Assembly (NCBI GenBank): GCA_914767715.1
Contig: OU612066.1
Location: 22,728,283-22,792,282, forward strand
DNA length: 64,000 nucleotides
From: Membranipora membranacea
Taxonomy: Eukaryota > Bryozoa > Gymnolaemata > Cheilostomatida > Membraniporidae
Direction: 5' to 3'
Shown: piece by piece, positions 27,801 to 36,299 of the stretch
Position numbering within the stretch: position 1 is the stretch's first letter
How the letters are laid out: each line of letters starts with the position of its first letter
Notes under the pieces: model-generated
Databases searched by the model: none
Seen by the model: only the letters and a program-made list of their open reading frames with translations
Told to the model about the DNA's origin: nothing
Program-made: the position numbers and the translations under genes

Positions 27801-30565
27801 ATCTGTCAACGTGAATCTAAGTTGACCTCTTCTCATGCACCCTGTCACTAGAATGACCTGTCTTGTTCTCTCTAATGTTTTGAGGACTTGCCTTTGGGTA
27901 CGATTGTCAGACTCCAAACATTTCTCCTGGCTTGTGGGACCAATTGAAGTACCATGGAAAGCATTGCTATCGCCTAATGATGGAGTTGATAAAGCACTAA
28001 CTTTTGATAGAACTAACTGGTTGACGTTTTATTTGAATGTATCGCTAGTCACCACTCAGCCCTAACCCCTCTAATCGTCTCAATAACAAGATAAAATATG
28101 TTTGAATAAAACTAAGCTGACATAACCATCTGTATAACCATAAGGTTTTTTAATTAGGTTTTATTTTTATCAAAAACCCGGATATTTGCGAGAACACTTC
28201 CAACCTCATTATGATTTACTCACCTTTGCTAAATATTTAGAACTTGCTTTTCCTTGATGACGCCTGCCTTTTCCAAACACAGCAAGACAGACAGACAGTG
28301 TTTTAGTTATGCATCGTAAAAGATATTTTTCACAATCATTTAGCAAAGACATTGGTAATAAAACGGTGTCCCAACTTCCGACAGCAACCACAAAGTGCTA
28401 GCGGCAGGGTAAGCCTCACAACTGCTTCCACGCTGTGAAATAGTTCTTAGTCATCCTACCCATGTCAGCCCGTAAACATAGCTCATTTTCAAGTTAAAAG
28501 ATATTTCAAACTCATGATTGTTAGTTTACCGTCAACGTTCATAACCCAAGACGATTCCTACTAAATATTGTTCCTTTTTATAACAATGTAGCTTCAAAAT
28601 TTTCTACCCACATTGTACAGTGCATGAGTATGCGGTGAGGTGTTATCACATCACATTTAATTTCATCAGCTTGGCCTTCATGTGATGCACTCATAGGAAT
28701 AGGTAAATAGAACCCAGAAAATCGGCGCTTGGTGACGGATAAAATTTCTACCAACCCTTTGCAGTTAGGACTCCCAGAAAACAAGATGCTTGGCAACATA
28801 CTACAGTTCCACTTTGAAGTTGAGGCACATTAACTATATCCATGGGTGTAGCACATGAAGTGGCACAGTTATGCACTGCTCAGTAAGCTTGTAGCTGCAT
28901 TATGTCCATGGGGAGGTTCATGTAGTTGAAAGTAGGCTTTCCATTAACTTTGCCTCTACAGAGATCCACATCACTTGTTTGCATGGGGGCTGGGTGGGTG
29001 TAGATAGAAGCAGAGCACTGGTATCATGCTATAATAGGGTGCTGAAGCATGCGGTCGTGATGTGGTGGCACTGCTGCATAAAATCAGACTGTCTGTCTTG
29101 TTGCTGTCCGCTTTTATTTAAGTATTTATTGATCATGAGAGTGTATTATTAAAGTTATCTCTCCCTTTTTCTAGCCCGTACAATTTGTGTCCCAGCTGTT
29201 CAGCACCATGTGACCGTTTTAAATTTTGGATTGTTTCGATTTCGACTGAGTTTACAAAACAATACCATACATTTTCGACCCCTGCAATTCGCTGATGATC
29301 TCGGATATATATTGAGTCTGCAAAAAAAACAAGATTGATAGTTCTTACCAGGCTCTCAAAGCATTGTTCACTGATACAAAAAGGCCCTTGTCCCTCAATC
29401 CCACAACTGTATAGCTGTGCTCATATTTCCTTTTATGATATTATGCTGACTTTATATACTAAATTATGAGTTGTCATTTCAATTTCATTGGACATTTTTT
29501 GTTGGTTTTCCTTGTTTAGACACAAGTTTTATCGACAATCACGGTGAGGAAACTTCTGTAAATATTGTGTGACTAATTTTTCTCAGATAACGGCGCCAAA
29601 TTAAAGATGCCTGCCTGCTTATCAATGCTAATTACTCTTACCCTTGCTAATTCCAGTTTCCTGTGTTGTCCTGCCGTATCAATGTTGTAACTTGTCTTGA
29701 TTTAAGCCTGGGAAATCATGCCGTAAATGTGTTTTAGCAGTTTTGTTCTCCTCAATGTGAATGTTAAAACCATAAGTTCTTGGTGCCTATGTTAAAAAAT
29801 TGCCTGTTTTTTTTTATCATTATTGTTGAATCATTTGTTACAATTGTAATTTCTGACTTGCTTGCTTAGCAACTGGATATACTGCTCCTCTAATCACTAG
29901 TCCGAGGCTCCGAGCACTTAGTTAGACCAAATAACTCTCAGAAAAAAAGGCATTAGTTTCAATAATGAGAAAGTAGATGAAGTTGTCCCTATTCAACATT
30001 TTGTATCTGACTTTATTTTTATAATATGATAGCATGGACCCTGAACTGCAACCATTCAGACAAAACTTAGGATTTGAAAAGGGTGTCTGCTAGCATTTGG
30101 TTCATGAATGCGCGGCTGATAACACCTATTTTTTATCATTTTAGGGAGAGTCATCGCAGTAGCCATTCACACGACGATAACGGTGCTATAGATCCCCTGA
30201 ATGAGACCCAGTCCTGCTCAAGTGGTGCAAGCCATGACTGGCGATTAGATATACGAGGCAATAACCTTGACTGCAGTCCTCCTCCACCAGTATTTGACGA
30301 CATCATCACTACAGCGGTGTTGAACGAACACAGCCGAAATCAACTCACTAACTATGACAACAAGTTTACAGACAGTCTCAGTAGTCACAGCAATAGTCGC
30401 CTATCAAACCATAGTAACAGTCGTCTATCCTCGCTGAGTAGCAGCCATGGTATGACCAGAGAGGAGGCAAGATTAAACGCCAGGATAGTTATGAGCGAAT
30501 CGGTATATGGTAAAATATACGAGACTACACAACTCCCCAACGGTCTGGAGACCACTGAGGTGTAA
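5912..30565 (+). CDS. cadherin-23-like adhesion receptor, 34 coding exons, 1,963 aa
   Basis: Single-pass calcium-dependent adhesion protein. Coding exons: 5912-5969, 6830-6898, 7616-7812, 8825-9010, 10049-10219, 10739-10934, 11370-11503, 12353-12559, 13674-13832, 14333-14565, 14944-15187, 15524-15812, 16423-16661, 17087-17281, 17747-17879, 18101-18304, 18658-18808, 19302-19467, 19793-20035, 20351-20653, 20913-21119, 21329-21551, 21763-21925, 22106-22301, 22700-22870, 23219-23373, 23710-23914, 24457-24596, 24849-24889, 25444-25470, 26219-26282, 27689-27766, 29520-29543, 30145-30565. All have AG/GT borders, phases match and the total divides by three. Domains: signal peptide 1-20; cadherin repeats EC1-EC13 about 25-1490 with DxND linkers and LDRE-type motifs; degenerate EC14 to ~1610; membrane-adjacent domain ~1612-1700; transmembrane ~1718-1743; tail ending TTEV. 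Similarity to CDH23 is judged from memory: the EC2/EC3 linker, the long EC3 and the EC4 end match. Vertebrate CDH23 has 27 repeats, so this is a short relative. A protocadherin-15-like alternative is less likely. Confidence 0.88.
6630..6692. repeat. short hairpin repeat, copy 1 (AGCCTTGTCACG family)
   Basis: The left end AGCCTTGTCACGTG and right end CATGACATGGCT pair, as do CTACTTTT and AAAAGTAG inside, giving a near-continuous hairpin of about 63 nt. Related copies lie at 14137-14191 and 35605-35665. It is in a cadherin intron. Confidence 0.55.
7616..14565 (+). CDS. cadherin exons 3-10: repeats EC1-EC4 and start of EC5
   Basis: Eight exons encode EC1 to EC4 and begin EC5. EC1 has LDRE and ends in DVNDYTP. 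EC2 has LNFE in place of the usual LDRE and ends in the non-canonical linker DEQDTAP. EC3 carries an expanded region before its DLNDERP linker (about residues 338-366). EC4 has IDYE and ends in DKNDNNP. The odd EC2 linker, the long EC3 and the EC4 layout are what most resemble cadherin-23. The intron at 11504-12352 holds a G-rich repeat. Confidence 0.85.
11719..11773 (+). repeat. G-rich intronic repeat, possible G-quadruplex
   Basis: Runs of three or more G separated by single A or short spacers (GGGAGGGAGGGGGG), then two or three copies of an 11-bp unit, GAGGGAGGTGA. It lies in the cadherin intron 11504-12352. Quadruplex formation is inferred from the G-run pattern only. Confidence 0.5.
14137..14191. 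repeat. short hairpin repeat, copy 2
   Basis: Begins TTAGCCTTGTCAC and ends GATACGAGGCTAA, giving terminal inverted repeats TTAGCCTYGT around a core with CCCCCAACC and AAAAAAGTAGCC. It shares core and ends with the copy at 6630-6692. Intronic. No target duplication could be fixed. Confidence 0.5.
14944..22301 (+). CDS. cadherin exons 11-24: repeats EC5-EC13
   Basis: Fourteen exons complete EC5 and encode EC6 to EC13. Calcium linkers are canonical in most repeats: DVNDNAP (EC5), DINDNRP (EC6), DVNDEIP (EC7), DVNDNPP (EC8), DVNDEKP (EC9), DVNDNSP (EC10), DFNDHTP (EC11), DVNDNAP (EC12), DVDDSPP (EC13). LDRE-type motifs are present in EC7, EC8, EC9, EC10 (LDRD), EC12 (FDRE) and EC13, and missing or altered in EC5, EC6 (VDAE) and EC11. 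EC13 is longer than usual, with an insert containing SGCEKPLNIPW just after the exon 23/24 junction. Confidence 0.87.
16003..16152 (+). repeat. tandem duplication, two units of about 75 bp
   Basis: Two adjacent copies, starting at 16003 and 16078, share TATCNTCTAGGCAATTGA, then CAATAGATAAAGA and a GATAGA-rich stretch, with roughly 15-20 percent divergence. They lie in the cadherin intron between 15812 and 16423. Confidence 0.65.
19191..19211. repeat. perfect small hairpin
   Basis: GAGTCTGAG and CTCAGACTC form a 9-bp perfect stem with a 3-nt loop inside the cadherin intron 18809-19301. Confidence 0.45.
22700..23914 (+). CDS. cadherin exons 25-27: degenerate EC14 and membrane-adjacent domain
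   Basis: After EC13 the protein has a repeat-sized segment (about 1497-1610) with the cadherin strand pattern but without the DxND linker or LDRE motif, so it probably does not bind calcium in the normal way. The next ~90 residues (from SGNIASFTVSKNKQQ to HNYGLVSSE) are not cadherin-like. Their position resembles the membrane-adjacent domain described for protocadherin-15 and cadherin-23, which has a ferredoxin-like fold. That assignment is inference from position and general pattern. Confidence 0.7.
22926..22958. repeat. intronic hairpin, 12-bp perfect stem
   Basis: TGATTGGCTGAT at 22926-22937 is the exact reverse complement of ATCAGCCAATCA at 22947-22958, with a 9-nt loop. It lies 56 bp after the exon ending at 22870. 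Confidence 0.55.
24457..24596 (+). CDS. cadherin exon 28: transmembrane helix
   Basis: This 140-nt exon encodes a short acidic and Pro/Ser stalk, then an uninterrupted hydrophobic stretch beginning VIVIAVVVAVVLLVVM and ending near LCYVM. A basic stop-transfer sequence follows (RNK, then KYKRKLK in the next exon). It fixes the topology: the cadherin repeats are outside and the last ~220 residues are cytoplasmic. Confidence 0.9.
24849..30565 (+). CDS. cadherin exons 29-34: cytoplasmic tail with microexons
   Basis: Tail exons 24849-24889, 25444-25470 (27 nt), 26219-26282, 27689-27766, 29520-29543 (24 nt) and 30145-30565. The two microexons have acceptor and donor borders and keep phase, so either could be skipped without a frameshift; their inclusion is inferred. 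Exon 32 has a distinctive ANPVWSNKD motif followed by FDWGNANGAFD. The last exon is rich in Ser, His and Asn, with a repeated SNSRLS motif, and ends TTEV, a class I PDZ-binding C-terminus (T at -2, V at 0). CDH23 also ends in a PDZ ligand, through which it binds harmonin. The stop is TAA at 30563-30565. Confidence 0.78.
25298..25376. repeat. intronic imperfect hairpin of about 31-nt arms
   Basis: The left arm (25298-25328) contains AACTTTGCCGGAATAGCTG and the right arm (25347-25376) CAGCTATCCCGGCGAAGTT, which pair with a few G-T or mismatch positions around an 18-nt loop. It lies just upstream of the 27-nt microexon at 25444-25470. It may be a MITE or a structured intron element. Confidence 0.55.
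25670..25744 (+). other. possible alternative 75-nt tail exon of the cadherin
   Basis: Preceded by aaaatgcag and followed by gtaaga. It is open in phase 1-1, the same phase as its neighbours, so including it would add 25 residues (starting DIVDTQSLYSAQDK) without a frameshift. The polypyrimidine tract is weak. It is not counted in the 34-exon model. Confidence 0.25.
26692..26762 (+). repeat. cluster of CAACATGTTG-type palindromic repeats
   Basis: About seven degenerate copies of the 10-bp palindrome CAACATGTTG or its half occur head to tail, in a cadherin intron between 26282 and 27689. Confidence 0.6.
27767..29519 (+). other. long cadherin intron, nothing recognised
   Basis: The longest intron of the gene (about 1.75 kb). 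Several 60-75 codon frames occur on both strands, but none has a recognisable domain together with splice borders in phase. Confidence 0.5.
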
Positions 30566-30722
30566 TCCCCCCTTGAATCAAATCGCGGTTCATAGTTTGG
30601 ACCACATCAGTTAATCCTACATGTATGGTTGACAATCATGCGTTATTTCTACATACAAATCTAGTCAATTTGTTTTGCGTTTTTTTAATCTTGTTTACTC
30701 TCTGTATATATTGTATGTAATT

Positions 30723-30728
30723 TTTATT
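30723..30728 (-). terminator. candidate poly(A) signal of the BTB gene
   Basis: TTTATT on the + strand is AATAAA on the minus strand, about 263 nt beyond the BTB stop. If used, the 3' untranslated regions of the two convergent genes would overlap by roughly 250 nt. Confidence 0.35.
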
Positions 30729-30971
30729 TGAATTCAGTTTAAAACTGCTATCCTATCATATAAACCTTACTTTTTTTGTAACATGACCTTGTCTTGTCCT
30801 CAAAGCTGTTGGAGACAAATGTGCATGTGATGCGATGGCGCTGCTACTGTTTATACAATGCCATTCTTTCATTTATATAATCCCATATTGGAATGCCAGA
30901 GATTTTAAACTATTCATTTTGACAGCTCAAGTTTTGTTATTCATTTTGTACAGTTGTATGTAGTGACCAAG

Positions 30972-30977
30972 AATAAA
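30972..30977 (+). terminator. candidate poly(A) signal of the cadherin gene
   Basis: AATAAA about 407 nt after the cadherin stop. It lies only about 14 nt from the last coding exon of the BTB gene on the opposite strand. Confidence 0.5.
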
Positions 30978-30990
30978 TCAACAAACAATT

Positions 30991-33938
30991 TTATAATTGA
31001 GTGAGAACCACGTTGTGGATGTAGGAAAGAAATTGATAAAAAATAGTTCTCTGAATCTTTAAGAAAAAGACTTGAGGATTATTTCCCCTTTCAACAGTGG
31101 CTAACACTTCAGATGGGTCGATCCAAGTAGCCAAAGGTCCAACACTGCAACAGATATGTGGTGTGTTGATCAATGGAGTTTGATAAACATGAGAGCGCTC
31201 TGTAAAGAAGTTATGCTATCCTTCTGGTGTACAGCTAACCGAGGAAAATTAGATATCAGAAAATCTATTATTTAACACTATTAGTGATTCAAAAGAGGGT
31301 TTTTTTTCTGTTGAGCCGACCAAACTGAAGGCACACTTGACATATTTTTGAACATTTCTGAATCTTCAAGCATTATTTAATATTTTGTCTGTGATCTAGT
31401 CTCCGGGCAATGAGTTACTTCTTTAATAAGGCTTGAAGTCGGATCCTCCTATAAATCCTTTGTGTCTTCTTCTGCCCTCATAAACCTCCAATCGTTTCCT
31501 AAATAAACCAATTTCTTAATAAGATTCAACAAGATTTCGTTTATCCAAGCTAAATTCGGTTCCCTGTTTAGTGTGTCCTGTTTTGAAACTACTGGACATA
31601 GCTCTAAAGTATGAAGCTAGGTCAAAGATATCAAAACTTTGGATTGGGTGCCGTTATTCAGAAAACACTTTTGTATGGGCCCTGACGCCTCGTTGATTTA
31701 CAGCATGTATGGTTCAGTTTTTTAAAACAGAAAGCAAGTGAAGATAAATTAACTTAGGAGCATGTACAAGCAGAGCAACAACAATTGGCTGCTGTATCTT
31801 CAATTCAATCGCTTGTCTCAACAAAACAAATTTATTTAGTAGATCCTGTACAAGGTGATGTGACAGACATAGTTGAAGATGACTTTTGAAGTCTTGCATT
31901 TAGTGGGTGCACCCTTTTTTATGCCACATTTTTATGTCTCAATGAGCTGACAGCCCAGCGATCAGTGTATGCTGTATCTATAAAACCATACCCCCAAACT
32001 GGAGATAAAATAATGGCCTTACCTGAAAATATTCAAGTAAACTTCAGTACACAGATCCTTGTTGGCTGGAAGCCTCTTCTGCTCATCAAGCTCTTTTGAA
32101 GTGAAGCTTCTAAAGCAGCGGTCAATCAGATATTCTACCACTTCACTGGTTAGCTCAACTTTGAGAGCAAGTGTGAGCATTTCCAATGATGGCTTTTTGA
32201 CTGAGCTTAAGAAATCTTCACACACTGACTTTGCTCTAACTATCTGATACTTATAAGCTATCGGCAGCAGATCTCTGATCACATTTTCTGAAAGCAGGTA
32301 AATTCATTCAAATTCTAGCTTTCTGCACAAGCCGTCTTTTTCAAAGACCGTAATTGAACCCGCTGCTACCATGTAACAGTAACCACTATCTCACCTCCGC
32401 TGAAGTTGGGTAGGCTATCCCATAGCTATGATGAAATGGTAGAGCACTCATAGAAAACCTGGCCTTGATTTGAAAGTGAAAGATATTCATTTCATCTATG
32501 GTGAGAGGCTCGTGCAATGTTTACCTGAGTAACAATCTTAATATGTATTTTCCACATTTTAAACCTATGTACTATTTTTAGACCAGTGTGTTCCTGGCAA
32601 GGAGTTGGTTCGCAGGATAGCAAAAATTGATTTCGCTTTCAAGTTTGAGGAAAATGCGGAGGTTTATGACTCGGTCAAAGACAAAATACTGCTTTCTTCC
32701 GATATGGTAATCGCTGCCGGGGTATGGTCTTTTTTCTGAGCGATATATAGGAGGAGACTGTCTGTGTGGTCTAAGTTGGTGCCATATATTAGTATACATC
32801 ATAGAAATATAGGAACAGGTTTATGATTAAATCCGCTTCTGGTCAATATACTTGATGAAATGATGGGATGATCAGGTGATATAACTTGCAATACAGGCCT
32901 ACACATGCAGATGGAAGTGAGGACTAACCAGGTCACTGTGTTTGTATATAGTGTCTTACCATTTAATGTGAGTGTCTCTGGGCTGTAGATAAAGTTTAAC
33001 ATCAAAACCGTTTCGTGAAAAGAGTCTTCCAGTTCCAAGCTGGGTATTCTGAGATCCTTTTCTAAGTTATGGAACTTTTGGCGAAGTTTATCCGATGCCT
33101 TGCTCAAGTTCTGCCAAAAAGTTGCAACATTTATTACATATTATTGCAATGTCTCGGTTTCGTTCTGATTTGGGTGGGGCCTCCAATTTGCTCCTGAGCA
33201 TTGATTTTAATAGAGACTGCCGTCTTTGTTAAGAACATAAGAATATTCCCTGCCAACACCACTGAACATTATGAGTTCAAATTCAAATCAAGGGGGGAAT
33301 GAGAAAAATGTCAGCTTCCATAATATCTGTATATACACTCTTATTGGCATAAATCTCATTTGTTTATGTCTCAGAATATGCCAAAAAAATGACTGTTAAC
33401 TTGTTACTTCAAACAAATTGTGTTTCGGAGAGCATTTTAGTTAAACTTTGCAGTTAGTCTTCAGACACAGCTGCATATTTAGATGAAAAGTTATAAAAGA
33501 TTGTAAACGGCTTTATCATATCACAGTTCACAGCATGACGAAGGTGAATAATTGTGAAAGTTGAATGCGTTGAAATGAAGGGTTTTCGATAAATCTCCCA
33601 TCCAAATCTTGGAATTAAACAACAATGTCTGCACACTAGATACGGTATAAAACCTAGCTAGCCCAGGATATACATTTAATTGTTAAAGTGTCATATCTCT
33701 TTTATTAGGCTAATTGGTTTACCTCTTTTAACACACACAATTTCTCTCCTTCTACCACTAGAAAGGCATTATAGTGCTCGGCAGCGTGATCCTTGAGCTG
33801 ATAATTGTCTGTACGAGGTGTTATTTTGAACTTGACAGCCTCATCTCTAGTTGCTGCAGTTTGTTGCGATCTCGTCACTGGTCTTCGGTAAGGAGTAGGC
33901 CACTCACCGAACAGTAGATAGCTTCCATCGAACAGCAT
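30991..33938 (-). CDS. BTB/POZ domain protein, 4 coding exons, 261 aa
   Basis: Coding exons in transcript order: 33938-33723, 33110-32960, 32287-32023, 31144-30991. Each has GT/AG borders and the phases join (0, 1, 2), giving 786 nt with stop. The start ATG is at 33936-33938. The BTB fold is read from FLVVEGEKLCVLKE (about 58-72), then LNFIYSPETLTLN near 110-122, then IRDLLPIAYKYQIVRAKSVC and CEDFL, the usual A-helix and B-strand pattern. Helical sequence follows (LTLALKVELTSEVVEYLIDR). There is no BACK-Kelch or MATH domain in the model. BTB domains form dimers and often recruit Cullin-3, but partners cannot be seen here. The last exon is supported by a good acceptor (tatctgttgcag) and correct phase. 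An alternative last exon near 31890 has a weak acceptor. Confidence 0.75.
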
Positions 33939-34386
33939 GAGAAGGCTTGAAAGCTACTGACTGATATACACCTTATCAGAGTGACGAATTGAACTGAAAC
34001 TGAAATAAACTTGAAATAAATGTTAACAAGTTTCTATTTACTTAATTTTTTACATGAATGAGCTCAAACAAATAATCAATATCATACAATACAGATCGCC
34101 AGACAGAATGATCAATTACAAAATGTTTTCTGTTCAAAAAATTTGGATAGTTTCTATTATAGTTCTAACTGATTAGGCTTGAATCAATAGACCCCCTTGT
34201 TAAAACTGAAACTAATGGTCATCTGATCAAGGAGTTAGATCCGATGGCAGATACAATTCAACTCGATACAATCAAAAGAACTGGGTTCAAACTGGAAATT
34301 AGAATAAATGTGTTGTATCATTATTATTTACAGTTAGTAGTTACATGAGTACTCATTAGTTAGGCTGGCCAGCCATAAGGTACAAC

Positions 34387-34508
34387 TAGATAAAGCAGGG
34401 ATCGAGTTTGATCCATTTGCCTACGCTTTGGAGTTGCCCCCTCTACTGGTCACGCCGCAGTGGATCGGGAGCAACTCGGAATGCAGGCAAATGGACCAAA
34501 CTTGGTCT
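34387..34508. mobile_element. MITE-like element, 122 bp, with 9-bp target duplication
   Basis: Bounded by the direct repeat AGGTACAAC at 34378-34386 and 34509-34517. Its arms are inverted: GTTTGATCCATTTGCC on the left and GGCAAATGGACCAAAC on the right, continuing inward to GGAGTTGC and GCAACTC. There is no coding capacity. A 9-bp duplication is typical of Mutator-like elements, so it is probably a non-autonomous MULE derivative. Related TTTGCCTGCATT hairpin pieces occur at 42572-42618 and near 39208. Confidence 0.7.
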
Positions 34509-35604
34509 AGGTACAACAGACGAACACATACCAGGTAACTATACATTACAACAAACTGCTGAATATCTACTTTCCCCACGCACGATATGTTTTGCTAACC
34601 ACAAGCCTTCAGGGTCATTCTATATAATCCAGATTTGAGTACGTTCTTACTATACTGGGTCAAGGATTGATAGGGGGATGGGAAAGTGGTATATATAAAG
34701 CTTAAATTCATTTGACTGAATGAAGTTTTCTGCATGGGTGTGTAAAATAGACTCCCCCAACTCACCTAAGTGCCACTCACATTATTGAACCACTTTTATA
34801 TACTTTTCATGTGGATTCAAACTGATATAAAAAACAATGGGCTGTATAAATTTGGAGTTATCTGCTCTCAATTTGCTAAAATAATTCATTTGACTTTTTA
34901 CCTGCAAGGTTTTTTTTGGGACTATGATCAACAATGGAGATATTCAGAAATGCAGAAATTCTGAACTACATGGGAAAATAATTTTAATCTTGGCATTGCT
35001 TAGTTAATTTTGACCATCAATCATTGTCATCACTCTTATTCAATGCCGAGATTATTCAAGATTGACAAATCATAAATGTTACAAGGGTGAGTAGAACAGA
35101 TCCTGAATAAATAAGAAATTGCCTTACCCTGGTTAACTCTTGATGAAGTATAGTACAGTATTGTGCGAGAATTGCAAAGTTTAATGAGTTGTCTTCCCAC
35201 AAATTTAATTGTAAAACATGCATCAACAAATGGGCTAATAGCATATCAGTTATCAGTGTAGGAGTAGCCTTTGACCTGTTTACATCTAGGGATCATGCCC
35301 AATCAGCTGACGATAATTATGTTCCGAGCACAACTGTAATAGTCATGTATACTATTCTTGATTTTATTAAACTGCCACTATAACTAGCTTCAAGCCAGAC
35401 TACATTATTAACTATGGTATGTTTCCTACCAGAATTTAGACCTGCAGACCACTTGACTTTACTGTACTGCAACCGTCTGTGACCCCATGTTATTTTGATT
35501 ATTTTCAACTCTGTTATTTATACTCATGTTGTATCACCTTGATTACCACTCAGATAACTTGAATGGCTTATTTAATTTTTGCCACATTTTATGTTGAGCT
35601 GACC

Positions 35605-35665
35605 TAGCCTTGTCACGCCCCCAAATTTTTTTTTATTTTGGCAAGCGAAATACAAAAAGTAGCCG
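35605..35665. repeat. short hairpin repeat, copy 3 (partial)
   Basis: TAGCCTTGTCACG at the left and AAAAAGTAGCCG at the right match the family at 6630-6692 and 14137-14191. The outer right inverted end is missing. Confidence 0.45.
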
Positions 35666-35758
35666 TTATTATCTCCCAGTTGGCCTATGTCTTAAGATAT
35701 GATATAATAAGGTGGGTGAAAGGAATCAATATAAATATCAGTGTTTTAGTGAGTATAC

Positions 35759-35967
35759 CTGATTATTTTATCCGTACAAATTTCCTGGGGAGCGGCTGAC
35801 TTGCTGCCAAATTCAGCAAATGCTTCCTTTTTTATATGGATTGGACAACTCTTATACATGTTGTTTGTAATAGATATGTTAGCTTTAATCAACTGTGACT
35901 TTACTTTCCTCTTCTTGACCAAATGAAAGGACACTGAATGGAAGTCACAATGATGTTTCCAGGTCAC
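35759..35967 (-). other. possible coding exon on the minus strand
   Basis: Open for about 70 codons (VTWKHHCDFHSVSFHLVKK onward, later EAFAEFGSKSAAPQEI) with a reasonable donor (AATCAG then gtatac) at the low-coordinate end and a possible acceptor (gcacgaag). Composition looks protein-like. No domain was recognised and I could not connect it in phase to the BTB gene downstream. Confidence 0.3.
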
Positions 35968-36002
35968 TTCGTGCAGTGTGGGCGATCAAATTACCTTGAA
36001 AT

Positions 36003-36299
36003 ATGAAACTCTACCAAAGATCATTTGGTATAGAAAAGTCTGATCTTTTAGAGGATGCGGAAAGATATTTAGAAATATTTGTACCAAGGCGCGGTGTCTT
36101 GATACCTAATGGATATGTTCCCTCAGGGATCGATATTCAAAAATATGTGTTTCAAGCGCAGCACCTTGATTTTGGTTGCAATATCACTCTGCCACCACAA
36201 AGGGATCAAATTGTTCCAAATTTGAGCGACATTTGTTTTGGTAGCTTACAAGCTAAGTCATCAACAACTCAACTAGGCTCAATTGCTCTAATCATTTAA
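36003..36299 (+). CDS. 98-codon ORF of unknown function
   Basis: ATG at 36003 to TAA. The peptide has balanced composition (for example NGYVPSGIDIQKYVFQAQ and CNITLPPQRDQIVPNLSD) and is not low-complexity. No domain is recognised, no splice partner was found, and the ORF is isolated. It could be a genuine short gene, a single exon, or a remnant. Confidence 0.25.
   Translation: MKLYQRSFGIEKSDLLEDAERYLEIFVPRRGVLIPNGYVPSGIDIQKYVFQAQHLDFGCNITLPPQRDQIVPNLSDICFGSLQAKSSTTQLGSIALII

Larger units (their letters stand above)
33939..35758. other. intergenic, contains one MITE
   Basis: Upstream of the BTB start. Apart from the MITE at 34387-34508 and a hairpin-family fragment at 35605-35665, I see no gene. 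A 5' untranslated BTB exon may lie here. Confidence 0.4.

Noticed and set aside
31714..31899. Minus-strand ORF considered as the last BTB exon
   Set aside because: Its possible acceptors lack a pyrimidine tract; the exon at 30991-31144 has a good acceptor and fits phase 2.
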